From Micavibrio aeruginosavorus (GTDB lineage Bacteria > Pseudomonadota > Alphaproteobacteria > Micavibrionales > Micavibrionaceae): a stretch of 10,503 bases of DNA. The position numbers and the translations under genes are program-made. Position 1 is the first letter of the stretch, and the number at the start of each line of letters is the position of its first letter. Positions 1 through 6,610 of the stretch are shown one piece after another. The notes beneath the pieces were generated by a model. The model saw nothing but the letters and a program-made list of their open reading frames with translations, was not told the DNA's origin and made no database searches. The stretch spans positions 1 through 10,503 of the forward strand of contig QFQB01000072.1 of assembly GCA_003241475.1 (NCBI GenBank). Direction: 5' to 3'.

Positions 1-969
1 TTTCTTTTCGAATTTCTTTGGCTCGCGCGGTTTTGCGGCCTCATTCGCTTTGCCGCGCTTCAGGCGGAACGTCGCCAGCTCCGGCTTGGCTTTGACTTCT
101 GGCGCAACAGGCGCGACAACTTCCGAAGACACATCTTCCGCTACAGCTTCTGGAATTACGGGCGCAACAGGCGCCTCTTCCTTCGCTTTTTCCTCGGCAG
201 GATCATAAATCTTCGTATGTCCCATCGCTTCAAGAACGGCGTAGAGATCGAGAATATTGGAGCCGAACCATTCGGCCATCTTGTGCTCGGCCTTGAATTT
301 TCCGTCCTTCGCGCCGTCATAAACAGCACAGACAACGCGATCCAGCATATCGACGCGGATCGAACGCGGCCCGTACACCGGATATCCGATGGAACGGTAA
401 TAATCCGGATCAATCTCCTTGTCGGCGACGGTGAACGAAACAACGCCGTCTTTAGGCACTTGCGCCGGAAGAGGTTTATCCTGCCACAAGGTCAAAAGCG
501 TCGCGCGCAATTTTACAGCGGCGGGTTTATTAAGCTCAGGCAGAAATACCAGAAGCGGCCCCATACGCACTTTGCGGGCGCGAAGCCCTTTGCGCCCCTC
601 TTCATCCAGTCCGGCAATCACATCTTCGAGCGCGGAACGCGGCAATATGCCCAGCGCTCCTTGCAACTGCGTCGCAATAGAACGCGCCTGCTCGCTCAAA
701 TCATCGCCGCCCGTCAGACGGAACAGCGGCTCCAGCGAAAAATGAATATAGCGGTCCAGCCATTCCTGCAGTTTTTCCTGCACGGCGGCTTTGTCCTGAC
801 CTTCAGGCAAATTGTCGCCGTTAGCCTCAGCAACGGGCTTGAGCAATGTCTCACCCTTTTTGATCGCGCCCACAGGAACGCCAGGCAACGGATTGGTCGC
901 ATCGGCCTGCCATAAAATCTGGCCATCATCGGCAAGTTTGAACTGCTTGTCTTCGGACTTTAAAATCAT
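1..969 (-). CDS. SUV3-like helicase C-terminal region without helicase core (partial, 3' end outside window)
   Basis: Reading leftward from ATG 969-967, an uninterrupted frame of 323 codons runs off the window edge. Residues 1-255 resemble, from memory of the family, the region that follows the ATPase core in alphaproteobacterial SUV3/MgpS-like RNA helicases: a WLDRYIHFSLEPLFRL segment (70-85), a GPLLVFLPELNKP segment (137-149) and a GYPVYGPRSIRVDMLDR segment (195-211). Residues 256-295 are a low-complexity Ala/Pro/Glu/Val/Lys linker, followed by the basic element ELATFRLKRGKA (297-308) and a Lys/Arg/Pro-rich tail. No Walker A, DEAD/DEAH or helicase-C motif is present. An in-frame TAA lies 12 codons upstream of the ATG, and all three minus-strand frames contain stops by 1140, so the core is not adjacent. 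An alternative TTG start at 975-973 has AGGAA five bases upstream; the ATG is 11 bases from it. It could be a truncated remnant or a standalone accessory domain. The coding frame is secure; the family is moderately so. Confidence 0.62.
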   Translation of the reverse strand, partial: MILKSEDKQFKLADDGQILWQADATNPLPGVPVGAIKKGETLLKPVAEANGDNLPEGQDKAAVQEKLQEWLDRYIHFSLEPLFRLTGGDDLSEQARSIATQLQGALGILPRSALEDVIAGLDEEGRKGLRARKVRMGPLLVFLPELNKPAAVKLRATLLTLWQDKPLPAQVPKDGVVSFTVADKEIDPDYYRSIGYPVYGPRSIRVDMLDRVVCAVYDGAKDGKFKAEHKMAEWFGSNILDLYAVLEAMGHTKIYDPAEEKAKEEAPVAPVIPEAVAEDVSSEVVAPVAPEVKAKPELATFRLKRGKANEAAKPREPKKFEKK

Positions 970-1014
970 GCCCAATCGGTTTCCTGTTTTCCGGTCACAT
1001 ACTTACAACCGTCT

Positions 1015-1020
1015 ATTATG
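1015..1020 (-). promoter_or_regulatory. possible -10 element for the minus-strand helicase-like gene
   Basis: The hexamer CATAAT on the minus strand lies 45 bases upstream of the ATG at 969 and 39 bases upstream of the alternative TTG. No convincing -35 box sits 16-18 bases farther up. The element is suggestive only because the gene must be transcribed from this divergent spacer if it is expressed at all. Confidence 0.2.
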
Positions 1021-1197
1021 ACAGCTTCGAACACTTCTCTACCCGAACTCGGCGCAGGATCAAAGCGAAAACCCGCAGATCCGCTTACTCTTTACCCACC
1101 CAAAACGGCCCCGCCACCTTGACCGCGCGTCCTATGGTATACATACTATTGATGTACTTTGGAAATTTGCTTTTTTTAACAGGAAAAGGTCATAAAG

Positions 1198-1236
1198 ATG
1201 GCACATTTTCCCGCTTTACTCGTTGGTGCATTTTAA
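1198..1236 (+). CDS. possible 12-residue leader ORF upstream of a secreted protein gene
   Basis: ATG 1198-1200 opens a frame encoding MAHFPALLVGAF and stops at TAA 1234-1236. AAAAGG (1184-1189) lies eight bases ahead of it as a plausible ribosome binding site. The stop codon overlaps the AAAAGG (1235-1240) that serves the next gene at 1250, so ribosomes ending the leader would sit on that site. Both start regions share the wording AAAAGG followed by TCAT or ATCAT, which hints at a small duplication. It could be a leader peptide or chance. Confidence 0.25.
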   Translation: MAHFPALLVGAF

Positions 1237-1249
1237 AAGGATCATTTGC

Positions 1250-2296
1250 ATGAAAAAAATTGCTCTCTTTGCCTTCCTCGCGCTGTTTTTCTCCCCCATG
1301 GCCTATGCCGCCCCCGCCAATGATGAACGGGTCCAAATCCTTAAAGGTCAGATCGAAGGCTTCTTGGAAAACCAAAAGGCTATGGCGCTGAAAAACGGTT
1401 GCCGCCTTGATACCAAAGGTTTGATCACGGTCGAACAGGCAAACGGCTACTACGCTTTTACCCTGCCGCACATCACCTACACGGATTCAAAAGGCGTTCG
1501 CTCCGAGATCGGCATGGTCGCGGTCAACGCCACGCCTGCCGAAGGCAATGACTGGAAAATCTCCGTGGCGTTGCCCACCCCGATCAGCAGCTTCACCTCC
1601 GGCGGCTCCGAAGCCGTGCGCACGGATATCGGAACGCAAAGCGCGACAGGCATCTGGAATGAAAAGCTCGGCCACTTCACGCAGCTTTCGGCCAAGCTCG
1701 GCAATATCCGCATCAATGATCTGATCGACCAAAGCACCGCTACCATCGGCTCTTTGCAGCTGACCTCGCAGCTTGCGGAACAGGATGCCGAAGCCTACAC
1801 CGGCACGGCGGTCGCCACACTCGACAATATCTCCTTCTTCAATGCGGATACGAATTTCAAAGGCACGCTGCCCAAGGCTGTCTTCAACACGAACCTTGCC
1901 GACCGCGCCATGAAAACGCCGATGACGAAGGATCAGGTCAAAAACCGCAAGCAAGCCGGCTATCCTGATTTCTACAATGTTGTCTCGTTCCTGATCGGTG
2001 CACCTGAACGCGTGCAGGCAAATGTGACGGGCCTCGATGCCATCAACGCACAACTTCAGCAATCCATGATTACGGCGACGCCCGATGTTCGCGGCAAACT
2101 GTTGCAAGGCATTTTGGGCGTGAGCGCGGTGTCCGGCATGGGCAAGCCTGTCGCGGGCGATGCGTCCACCAAAGCCTATGATGTCGTGTTCGGATCGAAC
2201 GGCAACGTGACGATCAACGGCACCGATTTCGGCAGCCTGATGAACGTGCAGCCGGCGGCTGGCGGCGCTTCAGCTGGAACGCCGACACTGCGTTAA
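1250..2296 (+). CDS. secreted protein of unknown function, 348 aa
   Basis: The protein begins with a clear Sec signal peptide: two lysines, a hydrophobic stretch and a likely cleavage site after SPMAYA (residue 20). ATG 1250 is chosen because the signal peptide starts there and AAAAGG (1235-1240) lies nine bases upstream; an in-frame TTG at 1223 only adds an unlikely VHFKRIIC leader. The mature part is rich in Thr, Ala, Asn and alternating hydrophobic residues, suggesting an exported beta-rich protein. It has one cysteine (GCRLD, near residue 50) and no recognisable catalytic motif. Its feel recalls proteobacterial exported families such as DUF945 (YdgA-like) or DUF2125, but I could not assign it. 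The C-terminus is Gly/Ala/Pro-rich. It is divergent from the helicase-like gene and its TAA shares the TTAA at 2293-2296 with the opposing gene. Confidence 0.85.
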   Translation: MKKIALFAFLALFFSPMAYAAPANDERVQILKGQIEGFLENQKAMALKNGCRLDTKGLITVEQANGYYAFTLPHITYTDSKGVRSEIGMVAVNATPAEGNDWKISVALPTPISSFTSGGSEAVRTDIGTQSATGIWNEKLGHFTQLSAKLGNIRINDLIDQSTATIGSLQLTSQLAEQDAEAYTGTAVATLDNISFFNADTNFKGTLPKAVFNTNLADRAMKTPMTKDQVKNRKQAGYPDFYNVVSFLIGAPERVQANVTGLDAINAQLQQSMITATPDVRGKLLQGILGVSAVSGMGKPVAGDASTKAYDVVFGSNGNVTINGTDFGSLMNVQPAAGGASAGTPTLR

Positions 2297-2829
2297 CCCA
2301 GATTGTTTTCTTGGATGTATTTGGCGACGGGCGTAACGCTTGTGCAGGTGTCATGTTCCCAAACGACATACACACCCGGCTCTGTCATCTTATCCCAACA
2401 GACATGTGGGGCTTTGGAACGCATCTGCATTTCCGCTTCAAATGCCTTGGGGGAAAGCTCGATACTTACGATGGGAAAAATTTTTCTGGCTTCCGCTTCA
2501 AAAGATTCGAAACGTGCCTGCTCCATGATAATCAGTGATCGGCACTGATCCTTTTCACGATTATATCGCACGCGCGTCGTGTTCCACGGCATGGAAAACT
2601 CATTGTGTTCCAACCAGATTGAAAAACTGGGGAGTTCTTCTTTGTAATTGGGCTGCCATCCTTTTTCAAAGATGACTTCAACCGGAATAAAGGACGTCAA
2701 TCTTTCGTCTTCATATAGCGATGCAGGCACATCAATGCCTCTTTCCCTATCGAAAACCAAACCCAGCTTGCCCATAAAACCCTCAATTCGAATTACACAT
2801 TCAATACCGATACCATTTATAGAAAGCAT
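2293..2829 (-). CDS. hypothetical protein, 178 aa (or 160 aa from an internal start)
   Basis: This gene is not recognised. The product is a soluble-looking mixed alpha/beta protein with no signal peptide or membrane segment, many Glu residues and several Trp residues. It contains a Phe/Glu-rich helix (MEQARFESFEAEARKIF) and a C-terminal segment PGVYVVWEHDTC that looks like a beta strand. The first ATG (2829-2827) has no visible Shine-Dalgarno. The internal ATG at 2775-2773 has GAGGG five bases upstream and begins MGKLGLVFDRERG, so a 160-residue product is a real alternative. Base composition is lower in GC than the flanking conserved genes. It diverges from the small gene at 2902 and overlaps the stop codon of the gene at 1250-2296, consistent with an accessory insert. 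Confidence 0.7.
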   Translation of the reverse strand: MLSINGIGIECVIRIEGFMGKLGLVFDRERGIDVPASLYEDERLTSFIPVEVIFEKGWQPNYKEELPSFSIWLEHNEFSMPWNTTRVRYNREKDQCRSLIIMEQARFESFEAEARKIFPIVSIELSPKAFEAEMQMRSKAPHVCWDKMTEPGVYVVWEHDTCTSVTPVAKYIQENNLG

Positions 2830-2847
2830 TACAAGACATTAGCCATA

Positions 2848-2876
2848 TTGACAGAAAATTTCCAGCACACTATATT
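2848..2876 (+). promoter_or_regulatory. sigma70-type promoter for the small gene at 2902
   Basis: A perfect -35 box TTGACA (2848-2853) and a -10 box TATATT (2871-2876) are separated by exactly 17 bases. Transcription would start near 2883, giving a leader of roughly 20 bases that contains AGGAG (2891-2895) six bases before ATG 2902. This is the strongest promoter visible in the window by consensus match. Confidence 0.75.
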
Positions 2877-2901
2877 CCCATAACTTGTGAAGGAGTATGC
2901 T

Positions 2902-3273
2902 ATGGCAAAACAAGAAACACCTGAAAAACCCGTTGAATTGGTTGTCACTTTTCTCGGCGCGGTGAACGATCTCAATGCTGGAGAACTGGTAGATCAATTT
3001 AAAATTGTCTCCTGCGATCAAGATTACAAATTGGGACAAGGCCAATCTATCAGACACGATAAAACTAACGGTCTCGTTATTTTATTCAAAGACTTTACCG
3101 GCACTGACACAGACAGATATCACCTGATAAGAGATGTTACTGAGCGTCTAGAGGAAAGAAGCAGAACTACCACACGCGAAAATTATAAATTTATGGGCGA
3201 TCTGAGAGGCGAAGGAAACACGTACGGAAAAGATGGTTATGCCGTCGTTGTTACACCTGCACCAAAAAGATAA
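2902..3273 (+). CDS. hypothetical protein, 123 aa
   Basis: This gene is not recognised. ATG 2902 is chosen over an in-frame GTG at 2887 because AGGAG (2891-2895) lies six bases before the ATG, and the near-consensus promoter at 2848-2876 would leave the GTG almost at the transcript end with no ribosome site. The product is small, soluble and charged: an N-terminal Lys/Glu/Pro stretch, a beta-like segment VELVVTFLGAV, a central LVILFKDFTGTDTDRYHLI segment, a highly charged helix ERLEERSRTTTREN and a beta-like end YAVVVTPAPKR. It has one cysteine and no membrane segment. GC content is clearly lower than in neighbouring conserved genes (about 40% in the row 3001-3060). Its TAA (3271-3273) directly abuts the hemW stop. 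A likely terminator lies about 80 bases downstream inside hemW. Confidence 0.78.
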   Translation: MAKQETPEKPVELVVTFLGAVNDLNAGELVDQFKIVSCDQDYKLGQGQSIRHDKTNGLVILFKDFTGTDTDRYHLIRDVTERLEERSRTTTRENYKFMGDLRGEGNTYGKDGYAVVVTPAPKR

Positions 3274-4425
3274 CTACAATAGATACCCCAAAACACCATT
3301 CAATCGTTGCAGTCCCGCGCGGGTTGCTTTCAACGTAACACCATCGAAATCCAAAAGCCCTTCGCCCTGAAGGGCTTTTATTTTTTGCGGATCAATGAGC
3401 GAAGAAAACCGATCGCCGCCCTCGCGCTCCAGACGCGAAGCCGGAATTCCCTCTTCCAATCGTAGCCCCATCATCAAACACTCGGTGAAACGGTCACGGC
3501 TTGAAAGGCCTTCGAAATCATGCCCGCCATGCCCCTGTTCCGCGACCTTCGAAAGCCAAATCTCCGGCGCACGATGGCCGCGCGTTGCTTGCTTGTGCCC
3601 ATCAATCGTCAGCCGCCCATGCGCGCCTGGGCCGATACCGACGTAATCCGTGTACCGCCAGTACGTCAGATTGTGGATAGATTCCTTCCCGTCCCGCGCA
3701 TGGTTGGACACTTCATAAGCCCGCATGCCCTCCGCCTCCAGAATATCCTGCGTCAGCTCATACAAATCCCCCGCCAGCTCTTCGTCGGGAATTTTAAATT
3801 CGCCCCGCTCATGCATCATATAAAACGGCGTGCCTTTTTCGATGGTAAGCTGATACAGCGACAAATGATCGCGGCAGAGCGTCAACGCCTCGCGCAATTC
3901 TTTTTCCCATGCCGCCGCCGTCTGTTCGGGCCGTGCGTAAATCAAATCGAACGAATAGCGGTCGAACACCTGCGCGGCAGACTCAATCGCGCGCTTCGCC
4001 CCCGCCGCGTCATGCTTGCGCCCCAGAAAATCCAGATCGCGCTCTAGAAGCGTTTGCACGCCAATCGACACGCGGTTGATCCCCGCCAGCTGGAACGCTT
4101 TGAATTTTTCGATTTCCACGGATGTCGGGTTCGCCTCCAGCGTGATTTCGCAATCGTTCGAAATGCGCCAGCTACGCTGTATTTCATCGATCGCCAGCGC
4201 CGCCGTCGCAGGCTCCATAAGCGATGGCGTGCCGCCGCCGAAGAACACGGATGTCACCGTGCGGCCCTTCGTCAATTCGGCATAATGGGAAATTTCGCGC
4301 TTATAAGCGTCGCGCCAAGCGGAGTGATCTATCGTCTCGGCCACATGCGAATTAAAATCGCAATAGGGGCATTTGGAAGCGCAGAACGGCCAATGGACGT
4401 ATATGCCGAATTGGCCGCTCTGCAT
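3274..4425 (-). CDS. hemW: HemW-type radical SAM protein (heme chaperone, coproporphyrinogen oxidase-like)
   Basis: The 383-residue product is a cytoplasmic radical SAM protein of the HemN/HemW family. The [4Fe-4S] cluster motif is C15-x3-C19-x2-C22 followed by DF. GGGTPSL (63-69) is the SAM-binding glycine motif. SIGVQ (120-124), DLIYARPEQT (160-169), SLYQLTIE (189-196), HNLTYW (251-256) and GIGPGAHGR (263-271) follow the family order. Length and the HNxxYW motif fit HemW, described as a heme-binding chaperone, better than true HemN oxidases, which are longer. The start at 4425 is chosen because the cluster motif falls at the usual distance; an upstream start at 4482 would overlap osmC by more than 50 bases and add an unrelated leader. 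It lies five bases after the osmC stop with only a weak ribosome site, so translation is probably coupled. Its 3' end hosts a terminator for the opposite strand. Confidence 0.95.
   Translation of the reverse strand: MQSGQFGIYVHWPFCASKCPYCDFNSHVAETIDHSAWRDAYKREISHYAELTKGRTVTSVFFGGGTPSLMEPATAALAIDEIQRSWRISNDCEITLEANPTSVEIEKFKAFQLAGINRVSIGVQTLLERDLDFLGRKHDAAGAKRAIESAAQVFDRYSFDLIYARPEQTAAAWEKELREALTLCRDHLSLYQLTIEKGTPFYMMHERGEFKIPDEELAGDLYELTQDILEAEGMRAYEVSNHARDGKESIHNLTYWRYTDYVGIGPGAHGRLTIDGHKQATRGHRAPEIWLSKVAEQGHGGHDFEGLSSRDRFTECLMMGLRLEEGIPASRLEREGGDRFSSLIDPQKIKALQGEGLLDFDGVTLKATRAGLQRLNGVLGYLL
3353..3386 (+). terminator. intrinsic terminator for the 123-aa gene, embedded antisense in hemW
   Basis: On the plus strand an 11-base arm AAAAGCCCTTC (3353-3363) pairs perfectly with GAAGGGCTTTT (3369-3379) across the five-base loop GCCCT. 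It is followed by A and six consecutive T (3381-3386). Stem, short loop and T-run match a Rho-independent terminator for transcription from the gene ending at 3273. On the minus strand the same hairpin is followed by TTTTGGATTT, a poorer tract, so hemW mRNA should not be strongly terminated. The sequence also encodes HemW residues around KALQGEGLLDF. Confidence 0.72.
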
Positions 4426-4430
4426 AATTC

Positions 4431-4880
4431 TTAGGCGGCCTTGCTTTGACCGGACAGCGAAGCATCCAGCGTGATTTCGCAATTGAACAGCTTGGAAACA
4501 GGGCAGCCGGCCTTTGCGCCTGCCGCGATCTCGTCAAACTGCTCTTGCGTGATGCCCGGAATTTCCGCGCCCAGCGTCAGCTCCGATTTCGTGATCGTAA
4601 AGCCGCCGTTGTCCGGCGCCACCGTGACCGCGCATTCCGTTTCCAACTGGTCGGCTGTAAAGCCCGCTTTGTTCAAGCCGAACGCCAGCGCCATCGTGAA
4701 ACAGGCAGCATGCGCGGAAGCCAAAAGCTCTTCCGGATTTGTATGCTTGCCGTTTTCAAAACGGGAATGAAATTCGTAAGGCGTGTTTTCGAGAACAGCG
4801 CTTTGCGTTGAAATGCTACCCTTTCCTTCTTTTCCTGTTCCGCTCCAGATCGCCTTTGCCGTTCTTACAATTCCGCTCAT
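4431..4880 (-). CDS. osmC: OsmC family peroxidase
   Basis: The 149-residue product matches the OsmC family of cysteine-dependent hydroperoxidases in length and motifs. The segment TNPEELLASAHAACFTMAL (47-65) carries the conserved Glu and the peroxidatic C60; the second cysteine C126 lies in AGCPVSKLF. R40 sits where the family has its catalytic arginine. The enzyme reduces organic and hydrogen peroxides in the cytoplasm as a dimer with two active sites at the interface. I judge it closer to OsmC than Ohr from NPEELLASAHAAC and the AGCPVSKLF motif. The start is firm: AAGGAG lies a few bases upstream, and the ATG overlaps the rdgB stop as ATGA. It sits between rdgB and hemW, where many alphaproteobacteria have no intervening gene, suggesting recruitment of a stress gene into a housekeeping operon. 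Confidence 0.93.
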   Translation of the reverse strand: MSGIVRTAKAIWSGTGKEGKGSISTQSAVLENTPYEFHSRFENGKHTNPEELLASAHAACFTMALAFGLNKAGFTADQLETECAVTVAPDNGGFTITKSELTLGAEIPGITQEQFDEIAAGAKAGCPVSKLFNCEITLDASLSGQSKAA

Positions 4881-5467
4881 GCTTTTTCTCCTTTTAAGTA
4901 GGTTATAAATTTTTCAACGGCCATTACCCGATGGCTGATGCTTTTTTTAATATCCGCGCTCAGTTCGCCGAAGCTCTTATCATACCCTTCGGGAACAAAC
5001 ATAGGATCGTACCCGAAGCCTTCAACCCCGCGCGGCGGCCAGCAGATCGCGCCGTTGACGCGCCCCTCGAAATGCTCAATTCGTCCATCAGGATAAGCCA
5101 GAACCAGCACAGACGTAAAATACGCGCTTTTATCGCTCGCATCCCCCATCTTTTCATGCACCAGCGCCATGGCCTTTTGAAAATCGCGCGGATATCCGGC
5201 CCAGTCGGCGGAATATACGCCCGGATCGCCATTGAGAGCATTGATGGACAGCCCGCTGTCGTCCGACAATGACGGCAACCCCGTCACGCGCATGGCGGCC
5301 AGCGCCTTGATGGTCGCATTCTCCAAAAACGTCGTTCCCGTTTCGGCGGGTTCGATCAGACGCATATCGGCCGCGCTCTTCACCTCGCCGACCAGCCCTT
5401 GCAAAAGAGTGTCGAACTCTTTGAGCTTTCCTTTGTTGTGGCTGGCGAGAAGAAGCGTTTCGATCAT
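4877..5467 (-). CDS. rdgB: RdgB/HAM1 XTP/dITP diphosphatase
   Basis: The enzyme hydrolyses non-canonical purine nucleoside triphosphates (ITP, dITP, XTP) to monophosphates, keeping deaminated bases out of DNA and RNA. The 196-residue length is standard. Motifs run in family order: ASHNKGKLKEF (8-18) for the substrate phosphate, FLENATIKA (47-55), the metal-binding SDDSGL (68-73), DPGVYSADWAG (81-91), FGYDPMF (151-157) and SHR (178-180). ATG 5467-5465 overlaps the rph stop as ATGA, and its own TGA overlaps the osmC start in the same way, so translation along the chain is probably coupled. Its own ribosome site is weak. The rph-rdgB pairing is common across bacteria. Confidence 0.97.
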   Translation of the reverse strand: MIETLLLASHNKGKLKEFDTLLQGLVGEVKSAADMRLIEPAETGTTFLENATIKALAAMRVTGLPSLSDDSGLSINALNGDPGVYSADWAGYPRDFQKAMALVHEKMGDASDKSAYFTSVLVLAYPDGRIEHFEGRVNGAICWPPRGVEGFGYDPMFVPEGYDKSFGELSADIKKSISHRVMAVEKFITYLKGEKA

Positions 5468-6183
5468 TGTCCCAGCGCGGCTTTCTGCATCTCTTTCAAT
5501 TCATCGCAGCCTTTGCGCGCGAGATCGAGAAGCGTCAGGAACTGTTCTTGCGTGAACGGGTCTTTTTCCGCCGTACCCTGAATTTCCACGATGCCCCCCT
5601 TGCCGGTGATAACGAAATTCGCATCCGTATCGGCGGAAGAATCTTCCAGATAATCCAGATCGAGCACAGGCTCGCCTTCATAAATTCCGCAGGAAATCGC
5701 CGCAATAGAATCCGTCAACGGCACTTTGGGAATAAGGCCCAGTTTGACCAGATGCTTCATCGCTTCGACCATCGCGACATAGCCGCCGGTGACAGAGGCC
5801 GTGCGCGTGCCGCCATCGGCCTGCAAAACATCGCAATCGATTTTGATCTGGCGCTCGCCAAGCCCCGGCAGATCGACGACAGCGCGAAGCGCGCGCCCGA
5901 CAAGGCGCTGAATTTCCTGCGTGCGTCCCGATTGCTTTCCCTTCGCCGCTTCGCGGTCCATGCGCGAATGGGTCGAGCGCGGTAGCATCCCGTATTCCGC
6001 CGTCACCCATCCTTTGCCCGAATTTTTCATCCAGCCCGGAATCTTCTCTTCCACCGTCGCCGTGCACAGAACATGCGTGTTGCCGAATTTAACAAGGCAA
6101 CTTCCTTCGGCATGTTTTGAAAAACCGGGGATCAGTTCGATCTGGCGCAGTTCGTTGGCGGCTCTGCCGGACGGGCGGGACAT
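5464..6183 (-). CDS. rph: ribonuclease PH
   Basis: This phosphorolytic 3' exoribonuclease trims tRNA precursors and other structured RNAs in the cytoplasm as a ring-shaped hexamer. The 239-residue length is typical. Family motifs include the N-terminal RPSGR (3-7), EYGMLPRSTHSR (63-74), GRTQEIQRLVGRALR (86-100) with the phosphate-site R86, DCDVLQADGGTRTASVTGG (116-134), and the acidic active-site stretch DLDYLEDSSADTD (175-187). The start at 6183 is chosen because MSRPSGR is the conserved N-terminus; the frame stays open to 6351 but would add 56 unrelated residues over the hxlR 3' end. AGAGAG lies just upstream as a modest ribosome site, inside one arm of an 8-base inverted repeat. It follows hxlR by 67 bases and overlaps rdgB by 4. 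Confidence 0.97.
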   Translation of the reverse strand: MSRPSGRAANELRQIELIPGFSKHAEGSCLVKFGNTHVLCTATVEEKIPGWMKNSGKGWVTAEYGMLPRSTHSRMDREAAKGKQSGRTQEIQRLVGRALRAVVDLPGLGERQIKIDCDVLQADGGTRTASVTGGYVAMVEAMKHLVKLGLIPKVPLTDSIAAISCGIYEGEPVLDLDYLEDSSADTDANFVITGKGGIVEIQGTAEKDPFTQEQFLTLLDLARKGCDELKEMQKAALGQ

Positions 6184-6188
6184 AGTTC

Positions 6189-6250
6189 TCTCTTTCGTAA
6201 TTGCTTCTGACCCGATGCTTTTACAATGCCCGCACGGCCAATGAAAGAGA
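6189..6250 (-). promoter_or_regulatory. inverted repeat in the hxlR-rph spacer covering the rph ribosome binding site
   Basis: On the minus strand TCTCTTTC (6250-6243) begins immediately after the hxlR stop codon, and its perfect complement GAAAGAGA (6196-6189) lies 46 bases later, covering most of the presumed rph Shine-Dalgarno. If the arms pair in the mRNA, rph initiation would be masked. The spacing is wide, so the structure is uncertain. No clear promoter for rph was found in these 67 bases. Confidence 0.3.
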
Positions 6251-6598
6251 TTATGCGCTCTTCTTGCGGTCCTGCTCGTCCCAGCGAATGGCCAGATCGT
6301 GAAGCCCTTCGAGCACCTTGTTGAGTTCCCGCCCCCGCAGGCTGAGTTCATAACTGACTTTGGGCGGGATCGTCTGCTCTTGCGTGCGGATCAAAATCCC
6401 CGCCTCGACCAGCATCTTCAAACGCTCGGTCAGCATCTTGGCGGAGATGGAGGGCATCTGCTTTTTCAGCTGCCCGAACCGCTGGGCGCCGTTGCTGTGC
6501 AAAAGCCACAGAATATAGGTCGTCCAAGGCCCCATCAGCATCTTCAGGGTCTTGTCCATCGGGCAACCTTGCCCGGAATCCTTGCCGTTTTCGGCCAT
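6251..6598 (-). CDS. HxlR family transcriptional regulator with a single N-terminal cysteine
   Basis: The 115-residue product is a winged helix-turn-helix HxlR-family regulator. C12-P13 near the N-terminus, followed by a leucine-rich helix with GPWTTYILWLL (23-33), and the segments RFGQLKKQMPSISAKMLTER (40-59) and LVEAGILIR (62-70), match the family DNA-binding domain. C12 is the only cysteine. In YodB, HypR and QorR an equivalent N-terminal cysteine senses quinones, diamide or hypochlorite, so redox sensing is a reasonable inference. The start at 6598 is supported by GGAGGA about six bases upstream; the frame is open to 6670 but that would enter the operator region. It is transcribed divergently from a flavodoxin gene 114 bases away, the usual arrangement for a family member and its target, and it leads the rph-rdgB-osmC-hemW unit. 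Confidence 0.93.
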   Translation of the reverse strand: MAENGKDSGQGCPMDKTLKMLMGPWTTYILWLLHSNGAQRFGQLKKQMPSISAKMLTERLKMLVEAGILIRTQEQTIPPKVSYELSLRGRELNKVLEGLHDLAIRWDEQDRKKSA

Positions 6599-6610
6599 GG
6601 TTTCCTCCGC

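Noticed and set aside
109..175. Repeated GGCGCAACAGGCGC wording
   Set aside because: It encodes the repeated Val-Ala-Pro linker of the minus-strand protein and needs no separate repeat element.
217..915. Open frame of 232 codons on the plus strand
   Set aside because: It is antisense to the better-supported minus-strand frame covering 1-969, which has family-like segments; this one is Arg/Gln-rich shadow sequence with no ribosome site.
1139..1156. Short inverted repeat TACAT/ATGTA in the 970-1249 spacer
   Set aside because: Five-base arms in an AT-rich stretch are expected by chance; no clear promoter could be aligned with it.
1487..2107. Open frame of 206 codons on the minus strand
   Set aside because: It lies wholly inside the secreted protein gene 1250-2296, and its Arg/Gly/Ala-rich translation looks like a GC-rich shadow.
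3314..3323. Palindrome CCCGCGCGGG near the hemW 3' end
   Set aside because: It has no loop and no T-run on either strand and lies in coding sequence; it is explained by GC-rich codons.
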